This document shows positions 1-8,931 of a DNA stretch of 23,785 nucleotides, piece after piece. The DNA comes from CAVYYW01 sp963772845. Its GTDB lineage: Bacteria > Bacillota > Bacilli > Bacillales > Sporolactobacillaceae. The stretch is taken from assembly GCA_963772845.1 (NCBI GenBank), contig CAVYYW010000002.1:1-23785 (forward strand). The letters run 5' to 3'. Numbering within the stretch: the first letter of the stretch is position 1; every line of letters begins with the position of its first letter. A program made the translations under genes and the position numbers. The notes beneath the pieces were generated by a model. It saw only the letters and a program-made list of their open reading frames with translations, did no database searches and had not been told where the DNA came from.

Positions 1-4
1 CGAG

Positions 5-88
5 TTTACCTGCCATTTCTGTTTGTTTACCCGCCAAAATTTATCATTTACCCGCCATTTCTGTTTATTTACGCGCCAATATAAAAAA
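5..88. repeat. 21-bp tandem repeat array, left copy
   Basis: Four units begin at 5, 26, 47 and 68, exactly 21 bp apart. Each starts with TTTAC followed by a near-constant NNGCCA. The units alternate between an ATTTCTGTTT-type tail and an AAAATTTATC-type tail, giving a 42-bp higher-order period. The last unit decays into AT-rich sequence. The block may continue left of the window edge. A second copy in the same orientation lies at 8744-8839, on the far side of the Wadjet operon. The rest of the region before jetA (89-203) is AT-rich, and I see no confident promoter there. Confidence 0.85.
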
Positions 89-218
89 TTTCCAATAAAA
101 CCGTAAGCCTCTCCATTACGAGACCCTAAATAAAAGAATCCCATCATCGTTAGTTCACAAATGCTTACTTAATCGGTTAATATGATGTTATAGACTTTAG
201 AGTGGGGAGCGGACATCT

Positions 219-1718
219 TTGAATGAAAAGACGTTTAAAAAGATTACGGAAGCGAGCTATCTGACGGCTGAAAAGGTGTCACGCTATCGCGGCATTTTGC
301 GGTATTTTTTTGTTCAGCATGAACGGATGCGTGAATTCCTCTTTCCGGAGGAGATTTTTCAGCATTTAAAAGAAATAGAACTGTTTAGAGATTATACTAT
401 GGACGAGCTTCAGCAAGACCTTGAACAGCTTGTTAAGTGGAATAACCTGAACGCCCGCCAAGAAATGGGGCATGCTCGAACCATTGAAGAATTTAAAAAG
501 AAAAGATTTCGCTATCAATGCACGCCTTATACAGTTGAAATCGAGCGGATGCTGCAGAAGCTTGAGCAGATCGGTGAGACGTTTGGCGGGTCGCTCGAGC
601 GATCACAGTTTGACCGGCTTTATCAAGCATTATTGAAAATTGAAGCCTTGATTGATACAGACAGTACGGATTCAAACGAAGAGATCACTCAAATGTGGGA
701 CGATGTGTTTCACTACTTCCGCCAAATCACGCAAAATACATCCGATTATATTGCTTACATAAACAGTGAGCAGGCTGAGGAACGCATGCAAAGTGAAGCT
801 TTTCTCGTTTTTAAAGAACAATTCACCACCTATCTCCGCGACTTCATCGTTACCCTTCAACAAATGGCTCTCAAAATCCGTCAATTGCTCGCCTCTGTAC
901 CGGAACCCTCTCTTACAACCGATGTGATTAAGAAAGTCTCCGCCCATCAATTAGCCGTGCCGCGCTTAAATGATATTGCTTACGCGGAAGAGGACTTGAT
1001 CCTTGAACACCTCGGGAAATGGGAGAGTCTGAAAACATGGTTTCTCGGTAATGACCAGCGGGATAGTGAGTTTGAGCTTCTCCAAATCCGTACCAATGAG
1101 ACGATTCGACGGATGACACGCATCGTCCAGCGTCTTGGCGAGCGGCATCACCATTTCAGAAGCCGCAAAAAAGATTATCTGCATCTAGCAGAATGGTTTT
1201 CCTCAATGGAATCCTTAGAAGAAGCCCACGAACTCTCCTCTGTTGTCTTCGGTGTCATGCACACCCGCCACCTTTATAGCAATGAACCCGCAACGGATGA
1301 TATTTACTCTGATATTTGGGATGAGGAGCCCGTGGAATTGACGGTCAAGCCCAGAATCCGGCAATATCGCGAAAAAACACGGCCAGGAGCGGTTCGCAGC
1401 ACAGCTATAGAAAAAGAAGCGATGATGCGGAAGCATTTGGAAGAGAAGCAAAAAGAACGGGCAGTTATCGAAACCTACATGACCAACAGTCTCATCCGGC
1501 TTGATCAACTGCCGGTCATTGAGCCATATGTCAGAAAACTGCTCCTCTCCTGGATAGGAAAGTCGGTCTCAAACCCTGAAGGCATGGTAAAAACAGAGTA
1601 TGGACAGCACGTGAAGGTCACACTGATCAGCAATGAAAAGATAAACCTTCACTCTCAAGATGGTGTCTTAACAATGCCAAATGCGACATTCCACTTTATG
1701 GATAATGGAGGCAATTAA
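219..1718 (+). CDS. jetA: Wadjet type II subunit JetA (DUF2397/TIGR02677 family)
   Basis: This 499-residue protein matches the TIGR02677/DUF2397 family in length, character and gene position. In Wadjet systems this is the kleisin-like JetA, which bridges the JetC ATPase heads and helps form the DNA-loop-extruding complex that detects small circular DNA. It has no signal peptide or membrane segment and looks largely helical, with charged stretches (for example residues about 370-420, rich in Arg, Lys and Glu). The start is taken as TTG at 219 because a GGGGAG ribosome binding site (204-209) sits 9 bases upstream; the nearby ATG at 223 is in another frame. It is the first gene of the operon and ends directly against jetB. 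The family assignment is by recognition and context; the kleisin role is family knowledge. Confidence 0.86.
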   Translation: MNEKTFKKITEASYLTAEKVSRYRGILRYFFVQHERMREFLFPEEIFQHLKEIELFRDYTMDELQQDLEQLVKWNNLNARQEMGHARTIEEFKKKRFRYQCTPYTVEIERMLQKLEQIGETFGGSLERSQFDRLYQALLKIEALIDTDSTDSNEEITQMWDDVFHYFRQITQNTSDYIAYINSEQAEERMQSEAFLVFKEQFTTYLRDFIVTLQQMALKIRQLLASVPEPSLTTDVIKKVSAHQLAVPRLNDIAYAEEDLILEHLGKWESLKTWFLGNDQRDSEFELLQIRTNETIRRMTRIVQRLGERHHHFRSRKKDYLHLAEWFSSMESLEEAHELSSVVFGVMHTRHLYSNEPATDDIYSDIWDEEPVELTVKPRIRQYREKTRPGAVRSTAIEKEAMMRKHLEEKQKERAVIETYMTNSLIRLDQLPVIEPYVRKLLLSWIGKSVSNPEGMVKTEYGQHVKVTLISNEKINLHSQDGVLTMPNATFHFMDNGGN

Positions 1719-2888
1719 ATGGAACAGACTGTTTTTGATGAAAAAGCGGAAGAAGGCTTAATGCAACTCTTTGAACACTTTTGGATTCTGAGATCTGAAA
1801 AGCCTGATGTTTATCAGTTGATTCGCGAACGTGAGAAAGTTCTGAAGCGATACATTGAAGATAAGTTTGGCTTTCGGCTGATTATGCATCAGCATTTCAT
1901 TAAAATGGAAAAAATCCCGGTGGAACCGAAGTCATGGATGGGGATTGAAGCCTTCCAGCGTTCCATGGACTATGCGATTTTTTCGTGTGCACTTGCTTTT
2001 TTAGAACAGCAGACCGTTGAAACGCAATTTTTGCTGACAGAAATTTGTGAAGAAGTAAGAGACCTTTATCCCGGAATGATTAGTCTTGACTGGACAAATT
2101 ACGAGCACAGGAAATCGTTGATTCGCGTTGTCCATCAGCTCGTTAACTTTAGCCTGTTGATGATCGTTGAAGGTGACCTTGATCAATTTGCGCTGAACCA
2201 AGAGCAGGAAGTGCTTTATCAGACCACGGTCTATAGCCGGTACTTCATGCGTTCTTACCCGGACGACCTGTTTAAATACGATCGGTGGCAGGACATCTTA
2301 AATGAAGAATGGCGTCAGCACGAATCCGACTATCGAAGAAAAAGGGTTTACCGTCAGCTCTTCCTTTCACCGGTTGTCCACCGTAAGGACCGCGATGACG
2401 CTGACTTTAACTATATTCGTAATTTCCGCAACCGGCTTCATGAGGATATTGACACGCACACCCCTTTTAAGCTTAATTTGTTTAAAAATGCGGCTCTAAT
2501 GACGCTTCCTGAAAAGAAGACGCTATATACTCTTTTTCCAGACCAAAAAGCCATCATGGACACGGTTCTTCAATTATCGAAGCTCGTTCGTGGGCAGCCT
2601 GACATGATGCCAGATGAATTTGGTGAAATTCATCTAACGATTGGCGAATGGGAAACCCTGGTTGATTTACTGAAAAGTCAACATGCCCACGGGTGGAGCA
2701 AAGAATACAGAACAATGTCGCTTAAAGCGCTGACAAAAGAGATTCTGTCAGTCCTGACCAGCTGGGAGATGGCAAAGATTGACGAACATGCCCGAATGGT
2801 TATTTTACAGCCGCTATTTGGCCGAATAACAGGAAGCTATCCTGATGACTATAGAGCAGAGGATGTTGGAACGGATGACGAAAAGTAA
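1719..2888 (+). CDS. jetB: Wadjet type II subunit JetB (DUF2398/TIGR02678 family)
   Basis: This 389-residue cytoplasmic protein is of the TIGR02678/DUF2398 type, which in Wadjet systems is the KITE-like winged-helix partner of the JetA kleisin. The ATG follows the jetA stop codon with no gap. A GGAGG at 1707-1711, inside the end of jetA, gives a 7-base spacing, so the two genes are probably translationally coupled. The gene ends inside the start of jetC (44-bp overlap). I see no catalytic motif, as expected for a structural subunit. The sequence is rich in aromatic and charged residues, such as RYFMRSYPDDLFKYDRW near residues 175-190. The frame is intact and full length. The assignment rests on family resemblance and its fixed place between jetA and jetC. 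Confidence 0.85.
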   Translation: MEQTVFDEKAEEGLMQLFEHFWILRSEKPDVYQLIREREKVLKRYIEDKFGFRLIMHQHFIKMEKIPVEPKSWMGIEAFQRSMDYAIFSCALAFLEQQTVETQFLLTEICEEVRDLYPGMISLDWTNYEHRKSLIRVVHQLVNFSLLMIVEGDLDQFALNQEQEVLYQTTVYSRYFMRSYPDDLFKYDRWQDILNEEWRQHESDYRRKRVYRQLFLSPVVHRKDRDDADFNYIRNFRNRLHEDIDTHTPFKLNLFKNAALMTLPEKKTLYTLFPDQKAIMDTVLQLSKLVRGQPDMMPDEFGEIHLTIGEWETLVDLLKSQHAHGWSKEYRTMSLKALTKEILSVLTSWEMAKIDEHARMVILQPLFGRITGSYPDDYRAEDVGTDDEK

Positions 2889-5800
2889 TAAATGGATGAT
2901 GAATAGAGCCGGTCTACTAAATTTTTGGTATTACGATGATGAGGTCTTTGATTTTTCGAATGGCAAAATGCTGCTTCGAGGCAGTAACGGTTCCGGAAAA
3001 TCCGTCACAATGCAAAGCTTTTTACCTGTGCTTCTCGATGGCAAAAAGTCACCGGACCGCCTGGATCCATTCGGTTCAAAAGCACGCCGCATGGAAGACT
3101 ATCTTCTCGGGGAAAAGGGCGTCGTGGACCGTGATGAACGGACAGGCTATCTTTTTATTGAATATAAACGCGAGCATACAGAGCAATATATTACGACAGG
3201 AATCGGTCTTCAGGCGAAGCGTGATAAGACCATGAAATTCTGGGGGTTTATTATTCTTGATAACCGCAGGATTGGCCAGCACATTGACTTATATAAACTC
3301 GAAATGAACGCTGGTGAACAACAGAAAATACCATTGTCCCGGAAAGAGCTTGAAAACAGGATCGGCCAAGGTGGTCAAGTCGTCACGACACAAGGCGATT
3401 ATATGAAGCTGGTCAATAAACACGTGTTCGGCTTCCCTTCCGTTGACGCGTTTAACGACCTTATTAAACTGCTGATTCAGCTTCGCAGCCCAAAACTTTC
3501 AAAAGACTTTAAACCAACCGTTATCTATGACATTCTCGAGTCCTCACTGCCACCGTTATCAGATGATGATCTCCGCCATTTATCGGATACCATTGAACAA
3601 ATGGACCAGGCAAAACAGCAGCTTGAACAACTGGAACGAGAATTTATCGCTGTCAAGCGTGTCACCTCTGCTTACGATCAGTACAATAAATACCTTTTGG
3701 CAGAAAAAGAGGCCGAGTGTTCAAAAGCCCAAAAAAAAGCTGGATTTCATAAGCAGTCCCTTCAGCTGGCCCTTAATCAGAAAGAACAGCTCCAAGTGGA
3801 CATTGAGTCACTTGGCATCGCAATTCGATCCTTAAAACAGCAGCAAATGGTCAATCAACAGGAAGAGCGGCGTCTGCAATCCCATGAAGTTTTTAATTTG
3901 GAAGAAGAAAGAAGAACCGTTCGCGATCGTGAAACAGACCTGACACAAAAACAGACTGACAAAGAATCTCAGCTTGACCATCAACGGGCACAGGAACGCG
4001 AACTCAAGCAATCTCTTGAATCAAGAGAACTGGAACAGTCTGGCATTCAGACTGCAATCCATGACTTTTCGGATGACCTATCGGCAGATGCAGAAGAAGC
4101 GGCTTTCAATAACCACCAGATGAATGCAGGTGATTTCACACGCCATTTGAACGATGACTTTGACTTTACCGTTTGGCATAACGAAGCCGACCGCCACTAT
4201 CATACATTGGTAAACGTCACCGAAATTTTCCGGGACTATGAGCAGCTGAAAGCACGCTACTCGGAGCTCGATCACGATTACAGCCAGCTTACCTATACCC
4301 TCGATTTACTTCGCCAGCAGCAGCAGGATTACCGGAAGTTGTTTGAGGAGGATAAAGAAAAGCACTGGAACGCCATTCATATGTGGTTTAAAGAGCAGGC
4401 TCACTTATCAGTCAGTGAAGACGTGATGCAGAAAACGAGCCGGTTCATGTATGCACTCTATGAACCTCATAGCTATGAATCCATAGTTGAGCCCTTTCGA
4501 GAGGCATCCCAGCTCTACCAGCAGCATGTCCACAAGGAAATCGCGGGACATCTTAGTGAGAAGTCACGTATAGAGGCTGAGATTCAGGAGACTGAAACAG
4601 AGCTTCGGGAGTGGGAAAATAAGAAAGATCCGGAGCCTGTCCGTCATCCTGAAACAGAAAAAGCCAGAACTCTTCTTAAAGAACAAGGAGAAGCCTTCCT
4701 CCCATTTTACGCTGCCGTTGAATTCAGAGAAGGTGTGTCACCTGAAATGCGCGAACGAATCGAATCGGGACTTTCAGAGCTTGGCATGCTCGATGCTCTC
4801 ATCACAGCTGATCAGCTTGACCTCACACATGACCGCCTCCTTCTGCCTGGTCCAGAAGTCCAAGGCGAATCACTGAGATCTTTTTTAAAGCCTGATATTG
4901 AAAAGGAATACCAGTCTCTTCAGCCTGCGGTTGAGGCCGTTTTGAAAAGCATTGCAGTCAACGACGATGAAACAAGCTTGTTTGACCAAACCCTTTTGAA
5001 AAGTGACGGCCGTTTCAGTATTGGCCCGATTCGAGGACATGCCCGGCCAGCCGGAGACGCCCGATTTATCGGACGAACAGCGAGAAAAACGTATAGGCTA
5101 AATCAAATCGCTCAGTTAAAAACTGCTTTAGAAGAGCTTAACGATGAAAAAGCAAAAATAAATAAAGAAATGACAGAGCTTCAAGCAGCAATCCAATCTG
5201 CAAAAGATGCTCTCTCTGCTTTTCCGAAAGAAACCGATCTCCGTGACGGGTATGATGAAATTTATAAATTAACAAAGGAAATTGAACAAACCGAAGCAAA
5301 TCGCAAAAAACTGGATGAGCGGCTTAAAAGCACTTACAATCGTTTAACAGCCGTAAAGCAGTCCTTAGATCACGAAACCCGACCATTTTCTTTAGAGAAA
5401 ACTCAGCCCGCTTATTCTGAAGCAGTCACTGTTATGCGCCGTTACGAGAAAACGCTTGCAGAGTTAAAAACAGAACACATCAAATTCCGATCAGCCTCCC
5501 GTGTCATTGAACAGCTTGCTGTGATGATAAATGACAAAGTCCAGACGGTTGATACCTTAAAAGGCGAATTGAACGAAATTGAAGATCACTTGCAAAGAAC
5601 AGCACTGGAACTCGAAAAGCTTGATCAAAAGATGAAAGAGCTTGGAGCTGAAGATGTTCTGGTTCAAATTCAACAAGTGACAGAAGCCTTGCGCAGCATT
5701 CAACATGAGCTTGACAGCCATCAAAATATGCTGCCCCGTAAGGAAACAGAACTTGCTCAACTCGACAAAGCGCTTGAAGGAATCAAAACGGATGCGGCAT

Positions 5801-7032
5801 TTTGGCAGCAGCTTGCCGAGGCCTGGATAACAGTCGTTCAAAAAGAAGCAGGGTATCGCTTTATACTGAATCCAGAGCAGGATTATTCATTTGAAAATCT
5901 CACTGACACTGTTAAGGAACTATGCTCACCATTGCTTCAGCAAACCGATCGCCCAAAAGTTACCGAACAGCTGACAAAGGCTTATTATAAAGAACAATCG
6001 GACCTCTTGGAATATCGCATGACAGAGTACCAGCTGGCGATCGAGCAACCAAGCTGGATGGAGGGAAATTGGACAGACGAGCAGCAGCTGCATCTTGCGA
6101 ACTGGAAGGAGAAAACCACCCGTAAATTTATCGATCTTGATTTTCAGGGTCAGCGTGTCAGCCCTTATTTTGTGAAAAATGCTCTCGAAAACGATCTGAT
6201 TCAGCAGCATGCCACTTTAGAAGATCAAGACAAGCGTCTTTTCGAAGATATTCTTCTAAATACGGTCGGAAACATTCTCCGCAGCCGGATCCAGCGTGCA
6301 GAACAGTGGACGCTTGCTATGAACACCTTGATGGCCGACCGTAATTCTTCTTCAGGATTGACTTTTTCTATCAAATGGAAGCCAAGGACGGCAGAATCAG
6401 AAAATGAACTAGATACGAAAGATCTTGTGGAATTGCTAAGAAAAGATCCCCGACTTTTACGTGACGAAGACATGGGACGCGTCACACAGCATTTCCGGTC
6501 AAGGATTGATAGAGCAAAAGAGATGATCTCTTGGCAATCGGATGGCAATACACTGCACCAGGTGCTAAAGGATGTCCTCGATTACCGTCAATGGTTCTCC
6601 TTCGTGCTTTCATTCCAGCGTGAAAACGAACCGAAACGGGAACTGACTAACCACGCCTTTTACCAGTTCAGCGGAGGAGAAAAAGCGATGGCGATGTACA
6701 TTCCTTTATTTACCGCTGCCTATTCCCGTTATCAGGAGGCTGACAGCGGCGCGCCTTATATCATTACGCTTGATGAAGCGTTTGCCGGGGTCGATGAAAA
6801 TAACATTCGGGATATGTTTGCCGTCGTCGAAGAGCTCGGCTTCAACTATATCATGAATTCCCAGGCTCTCTGGGGCGATTATGAATCGGTTTCAGATCTT
6901 GCAATATATGAACTTGTCCGGCCTAAAAATGCGCTTTATGTTTCCGTTATCCGTTATTTATGGGATGGAAAATCGCGTCATTTAGTGACAGGTAGAGGTA
7001 ATGAGACCGAACTCACCATTCAGGGGGAATAA
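2845..7032 (+). CDS. jetC: Wadjet type II SMC/MukB-like ATPase JetC (TIGR02680)
   Basis: This 1395-residue ABC-type ATPase is the motor of the Wadjet complex. The N-terminal head has a Walker A motif, GSNGSGKS, at residues 46-53. The C-terminal head has the ABC signature SGGEK at 1276-1280 and Walker B YIITLDEA at about 1305-1312, with D1310 and catalytic E1311. Between the heads lie long heptad-rich coiled coils (roughly 255-420, 560-620, 760-1000) separated by a more globular central part (about 640-745), the SMC/MukB/Rad50 plan. The known family function is ATP-driven DNA loop extrusion with JetA and JetB, presenting small circular DNA to JetD for cleavage. The start is set at ATG 2845 because AGGAAG at 2831-2836 is 8 bases upstream; ATGs at 2863 and 2875 have poorer sites. 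The gene overlaps jetB by 44 bp. The 4.2-kb frame is undamaged. Confidence 0.92.
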   Translation: MTIEQRMLERMTKSNKWMMNRAGLLNFWYYDDEVFDFSNGKMLLRGSNGSGKSVTMQSFLPVLLDGKKSPDRLDPFGSKARRMEDYLLGEKGVVDRDERTGYLFIEYKREHTEQYITTGIGLQAKRDKTMKFWGFIILDNRRIGQHIDLYKLEMNAGEQQKIPLSRKELENRIGQGGQVVTTQGDYMKLVNKHVFGFPSVDAFNDLIKLLIQLRSPKLSKDFKPTVIYDILESSLPPLSDDDLRHLSDTIEQMDQAKQQLEQLEREFIAVKRVTSAYDQYNKYLLAEKEAECSKAQKKAGFHKQSLQLALNQKEQLQVDIESLGIAIRSLKQQQMVNQQEERRLQSHEVFNLEEERRTVRDRETDLTQKQTDKESQLDHQRAQERELKQSLESRELEQSGIQTAIHDFSDDLSADAEEAAFNNHQMNAGDFTRHLNDDFDFTVWHNEADRHYHTLVNVTEIFRDYEQLKARYSELDHDYSQLTYTLDLLRQQQQDYRKLFEEDKEKHWNAIHMWFKEQAHLSVSEDVMQKTSRFMYALYEPHSYESIVEPFREASQLYQQHVHKEIAGHLSEKSRIEAEIQETETELREWENKKDPEPVRHPETEKARTLLKEQGEAFLPFYAAVEFREGVSPEMRERIESGLSELGMLDALITADQLDLTHDRLLLPGPEVQGESLRSFLKPDIEKEYQSLQPAVEAVLKSIAVNDDETSLFDQTLLKSDGRFSIGPIRGHARPAGDARFIGRTARKTYRLNQIAQLKTALEELNDEKAKINKEMTELQAAIQSAKDALSAFPKETDLRDGYDEIYKLTKEIEQTEANRKKLDERLKSTYNRLTAVKQSLDHETRPFSLEKTQPAYSEAVTVMRRYEKTLAELKTEHIKFRSASRVIEQLAVMINDKVQTVDTLKGELNEIEDHLQRTALELEKLDQKMKELGAEDVLVQIQQVTEALRSIQHELDSHQNMLPRKETELAQLDKALEGIKTDAAFWQQLAEAWITVVQKEAGYRFILNPEQDYSFENLTDTVKELCSPLLQQTDRPKVTEQLTKAYYKEQSDLLEYRMTEYQLAIEQPSWMEGNWTDEQQLHLANWKEKTTRKFIDLDFQGQRVSPYFVKNALENDLIQQHATLEDQDKRLFEDILLNTVGNILRSRIQRAEQWTLAMNTLMADRNSSSGLTFSIKWKPRTAESENELDTKDLVELLRKDPRLLRDEDMGRVTQHFRSRIDRAKEMISWQSDGNTLHQVLKDVLDYRQWFSFVLSFQRENEPKRELTNHAFYQFSGGEKAMAMYIPLFTAAYSRYQEADSGAPYIITLDEAFAGVDENNIRDMFAVVEELGFNYIMNSQALWGDYESVSDLAIYELVRPKNALYVSVIRYLWDGKSRHLVTGRGNETELTIQGE

Positions 7033-7034
7033 GA

Positions 7035-8347
7035 ATGGAAACAAACCAAAACTTGACCAGTGCTTTAGCTTACTTTAAATCTGAGCATGGCTTTGACCGG
7101 CTTTTCAGGCTGTTTAAACTAGAAATATGAATCGTTAGGGCGTGTCGGCGGTTCTGTCAAAGTCGAGACTTTTTCAGATGCGCAGCTCGAGGCCATCGCT
7201 GCATTTACCGGGGAGACTCTTTACATGCTGAAGTTGAAGCCGGCCGTTTCATTAATTCATTTCGAACAGCAGCTCCAGAAAACCAAATTCGAGGGGCTAT
7301 CTTTGAAGACTCTTCTTGAAGGCTATTTCGGCGAATCTCTTATCGCAAAAAAAGAAATTCTCCAAAAAAAGCAAGCGGATCAGGACCGTTTTTTTAAGGT
7401 GATCTGTGAGCGTCATCCTGGGCTCTCTTGGTGGGTCAATCACATTCAGAGAAAACAGCCGGATAGCCGTTTAGTGTTTCAAATCTATGATCGCGATCCA
7501 TCTCTATTAAATCACAGGATCCGTAATTTGGCTGCAGCCATTCATTCCCTTCCTGCTGAAGGCGAGGCTGTGAGGCTTCCTTTTTTCGCACAAAAATTGA
7601 CAGGCAATCCACATGAATTTGATTTATCAACAGAACAAGGGCGTTTACTGCTGCATGCTTTGAGTGTCAAAATGATGTTGGCGAGCGATGAAAAAGACCT
7701 AGTTCAAACTTCTAGCAGTGAAGAAAAAAGTGAACTGCTGCTGTCATATGGAATTTATCGCGATGACATCACGAATTATGTCACGTGCGCCAACATTATT
7801 GCATACACAGCTACCGGCCCCCATCCGGTCTGGAACGCTGCTGCTTCTTCACAGACCGTGCTGAATGCTCCGCTTCGTGAATTAAATGGTATTCACAAAG
7901 CCGTCCCAAGCCAGGGAAATGACGTATGGATCGTTGAAAACTCCGGCGTCTGCTCTGCTATTTTAGATATCTTGCCCTCCGCACCCATTTTATGTACGCA
8001 TGGCCAGTTTAAACTTGCCGCATTCCTGTTGCTGGATAAACTGGTGAAAACCGGCGTGACACTGCATTATTCTGGTGACTTAGATCCAGAAGGGCTGGGT
8101 ATGGCCGATCGGCTGCAGCAGCGCTATCTTGGGTCAGTCAAACTGTGGCGGATGTCGCCGGCTGATTACGCAGCAAGTCTTTCATCTGAACGGCTTCCTC
8201 CCGAACGGCTGGCGAAATTGAACAGTATAACTGGAACAAGACTTCGCCCCAATTATCGAGGTCATGCAGCGCAAACAATGTGCCGCATATCAGGAAGCAT
8301 TAATTGATCTGATGACTGATGACATCTTGGCAGTGATGAACAAATAG
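7035..8347 (+). pseudogene. jetD: Wadjet type II nuclease subunit JetD (DUF2399/TIGR02679), broken by two +1 frameshifts
   Basis: The gene starts at ATG 7035, two bases after jetC, with GGGGG at 7023-7027 as ribosome binding site. The first frame reads 31 codons and stops at TGA 7128. The conserved reading resumes one base later (Lys-Tyr-Glu-Ser-Leu-Gly-Arg-Val at about 7123-7146) and runs to near 8229. A second +1 step is then needed to read EQDFAPIIEVMQRKQ and on to the stop at 8345-8347. The repaired protein would be about 436 residues. The central part keeps Toprim features: VENSGV (Glu codon at 7936) and SGDLDPEGL (DxD, about 8074-8100). JetD is known as the nuclease that cuts the trapped plasmid. 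An internal start at ATG 7225 would give a 360-residue product lacking the N-terminus and with a wrong C-terminus. This may be real inactivation or two sequence errors. Confidence 0.85.
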
Positions 8348-8372
8348 ATGATTAACAATGGAAATCTCTGAT

Positions 8373-8404
8373 GCAAAAAGTTTCGCTGATGAGAAACTTT
8401 TTGC
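8373..8404 (+). terminator. Probable terminator of the Wadjet operon
   Basis: A perfect 12-bp stem (GCAAAAAGTTTC paired with GAAACTTTTTGC) with an 8-base loop lies 25 bases after the repaired jetD stop. The descending arm itself carries CTTTTTGC, but no separate long T-run follows, so its strength is uncertain. Confidence 0.55.
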
Positions 8405-8473
8405 TCTCAATTAAGAAAAATGAAGCCCCACAGCTCAAAGCGCCTTCATTTTTGCCATTCTTGAAATAATGAG

Positions 8474-8537
8474 CGAAGTGCCCGGCACTTCGTTTCCTTC
8501 TCGATTGGATCGGAAGCAAAAAAGAGGACTTTTTTGC
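8474..8537. repeat. Two palindromes in the jetD-yaaH intergenic region
   Basis: There is a perfect 19-bp palindrome at 8474-8492 (9-bp arms CGAAGTGCC/GGCACTTCG around one C). A second hairpin lies at 8516-8537 (arms GCAAAAAAG/CTTTTTTGC around AGGA). Neither lies next to a gene end. They could be part of a dispersed intergenic element or a back-up terminator. I see no coding sequence between 8348 and 8928; that stretch holds these palindromes and two repeat arrays. Confidence 0.6.
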
Positions 8538-8607
8538 CTCAAAATCTCTTGCACTAATTTGAAAGACATGATTGCTGGGTGTTTGATGAAAGGCAATTTT
8601 TTACTTT

Positions 8608-8684
8608 GGCGCATATATCGCAAATTCGGCGCATATATTATGAATTTGAATATCGGCACATATATCATGAAAATCGGCGCATAA
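8608..8684. repeat. Irregular GGCGCATATAT repeat, four units
   Basis: Units starting GGCGCATA or GGCACATA occur at 8608, 8628, 8655 and 8676 (spacings 20, 27, 21). The first three continue TATAT and then an AT-rich ATGAAAT-like tail; the last is cut short after GGCGCATA. It lies 60 bp before the TTTAC...GCC array but is a different sequence family with a similar period. Function unknown. Confidence 0.65.
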
Positions 8685-8743
8685 AAACAAGATTAAGCGG
8701 GTGGGAACGGTTCCATTCGCATCATAATTGCTCGCCAACCGAA

Positions 8744-8839
8744 TTTACGTGCCATTTCTGTTTGTTTACACGCCAAAACTCATCATTTACCCGCCATTTC
8801 TGCTTATTTACCCGCCAAAATTCATCTATTTACCCGCCG
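8744..8839. repeat. 21-bp tandem repeat array, right copy
   Basis: Five units begin at 8744, 8765, 8786, 8807 and 8829 (spacings 21, 21, 21, 22), each TTTAC followed by NNGCC. Tails alternate as in the left copy at 5-88. The first four units align with the left copy unit for unit and in the same order and orientation, with only scattered substitutions. The two blocks are therefore direct repeats about 8.74 kb apart that bracket the jet operon. Confidence 0.85.
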
Positions 8840-8880
8840 AATTTTAAAATCCAAGTGATATCACAACAAAATGAGAGGAT

Positions 8881-8931
8881 GGAGAAATCACACTGGATTT
8901 CTCCACAATCTAAGAGACTAGCAATCTCTTA
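8881..8931 (-). terminator. Possible terminator hairpins after the LysM/GH18 gene
   Basis: Two short perfect stems lie at the 3' end of the minus-strand gene: TAAGAGA/TCTCTTA (8911-8931, overlapping the stop codon) and GGAGAAAT/ATTTCTCC (8881-8904). Neither is followed by a good T-run on the minus strand, so termination is only suggested. Confidence 0.4.

Noticed and set aside
7116..7130. Programmed +1 frameshifting in jetD
   Set aside because: No known shift cassette (such as CUU-UGA with an internal Shine-Dalgarno) is present, and a second break with a different sequence lies near the other end of the gene; mutation or sequence error is simpler.
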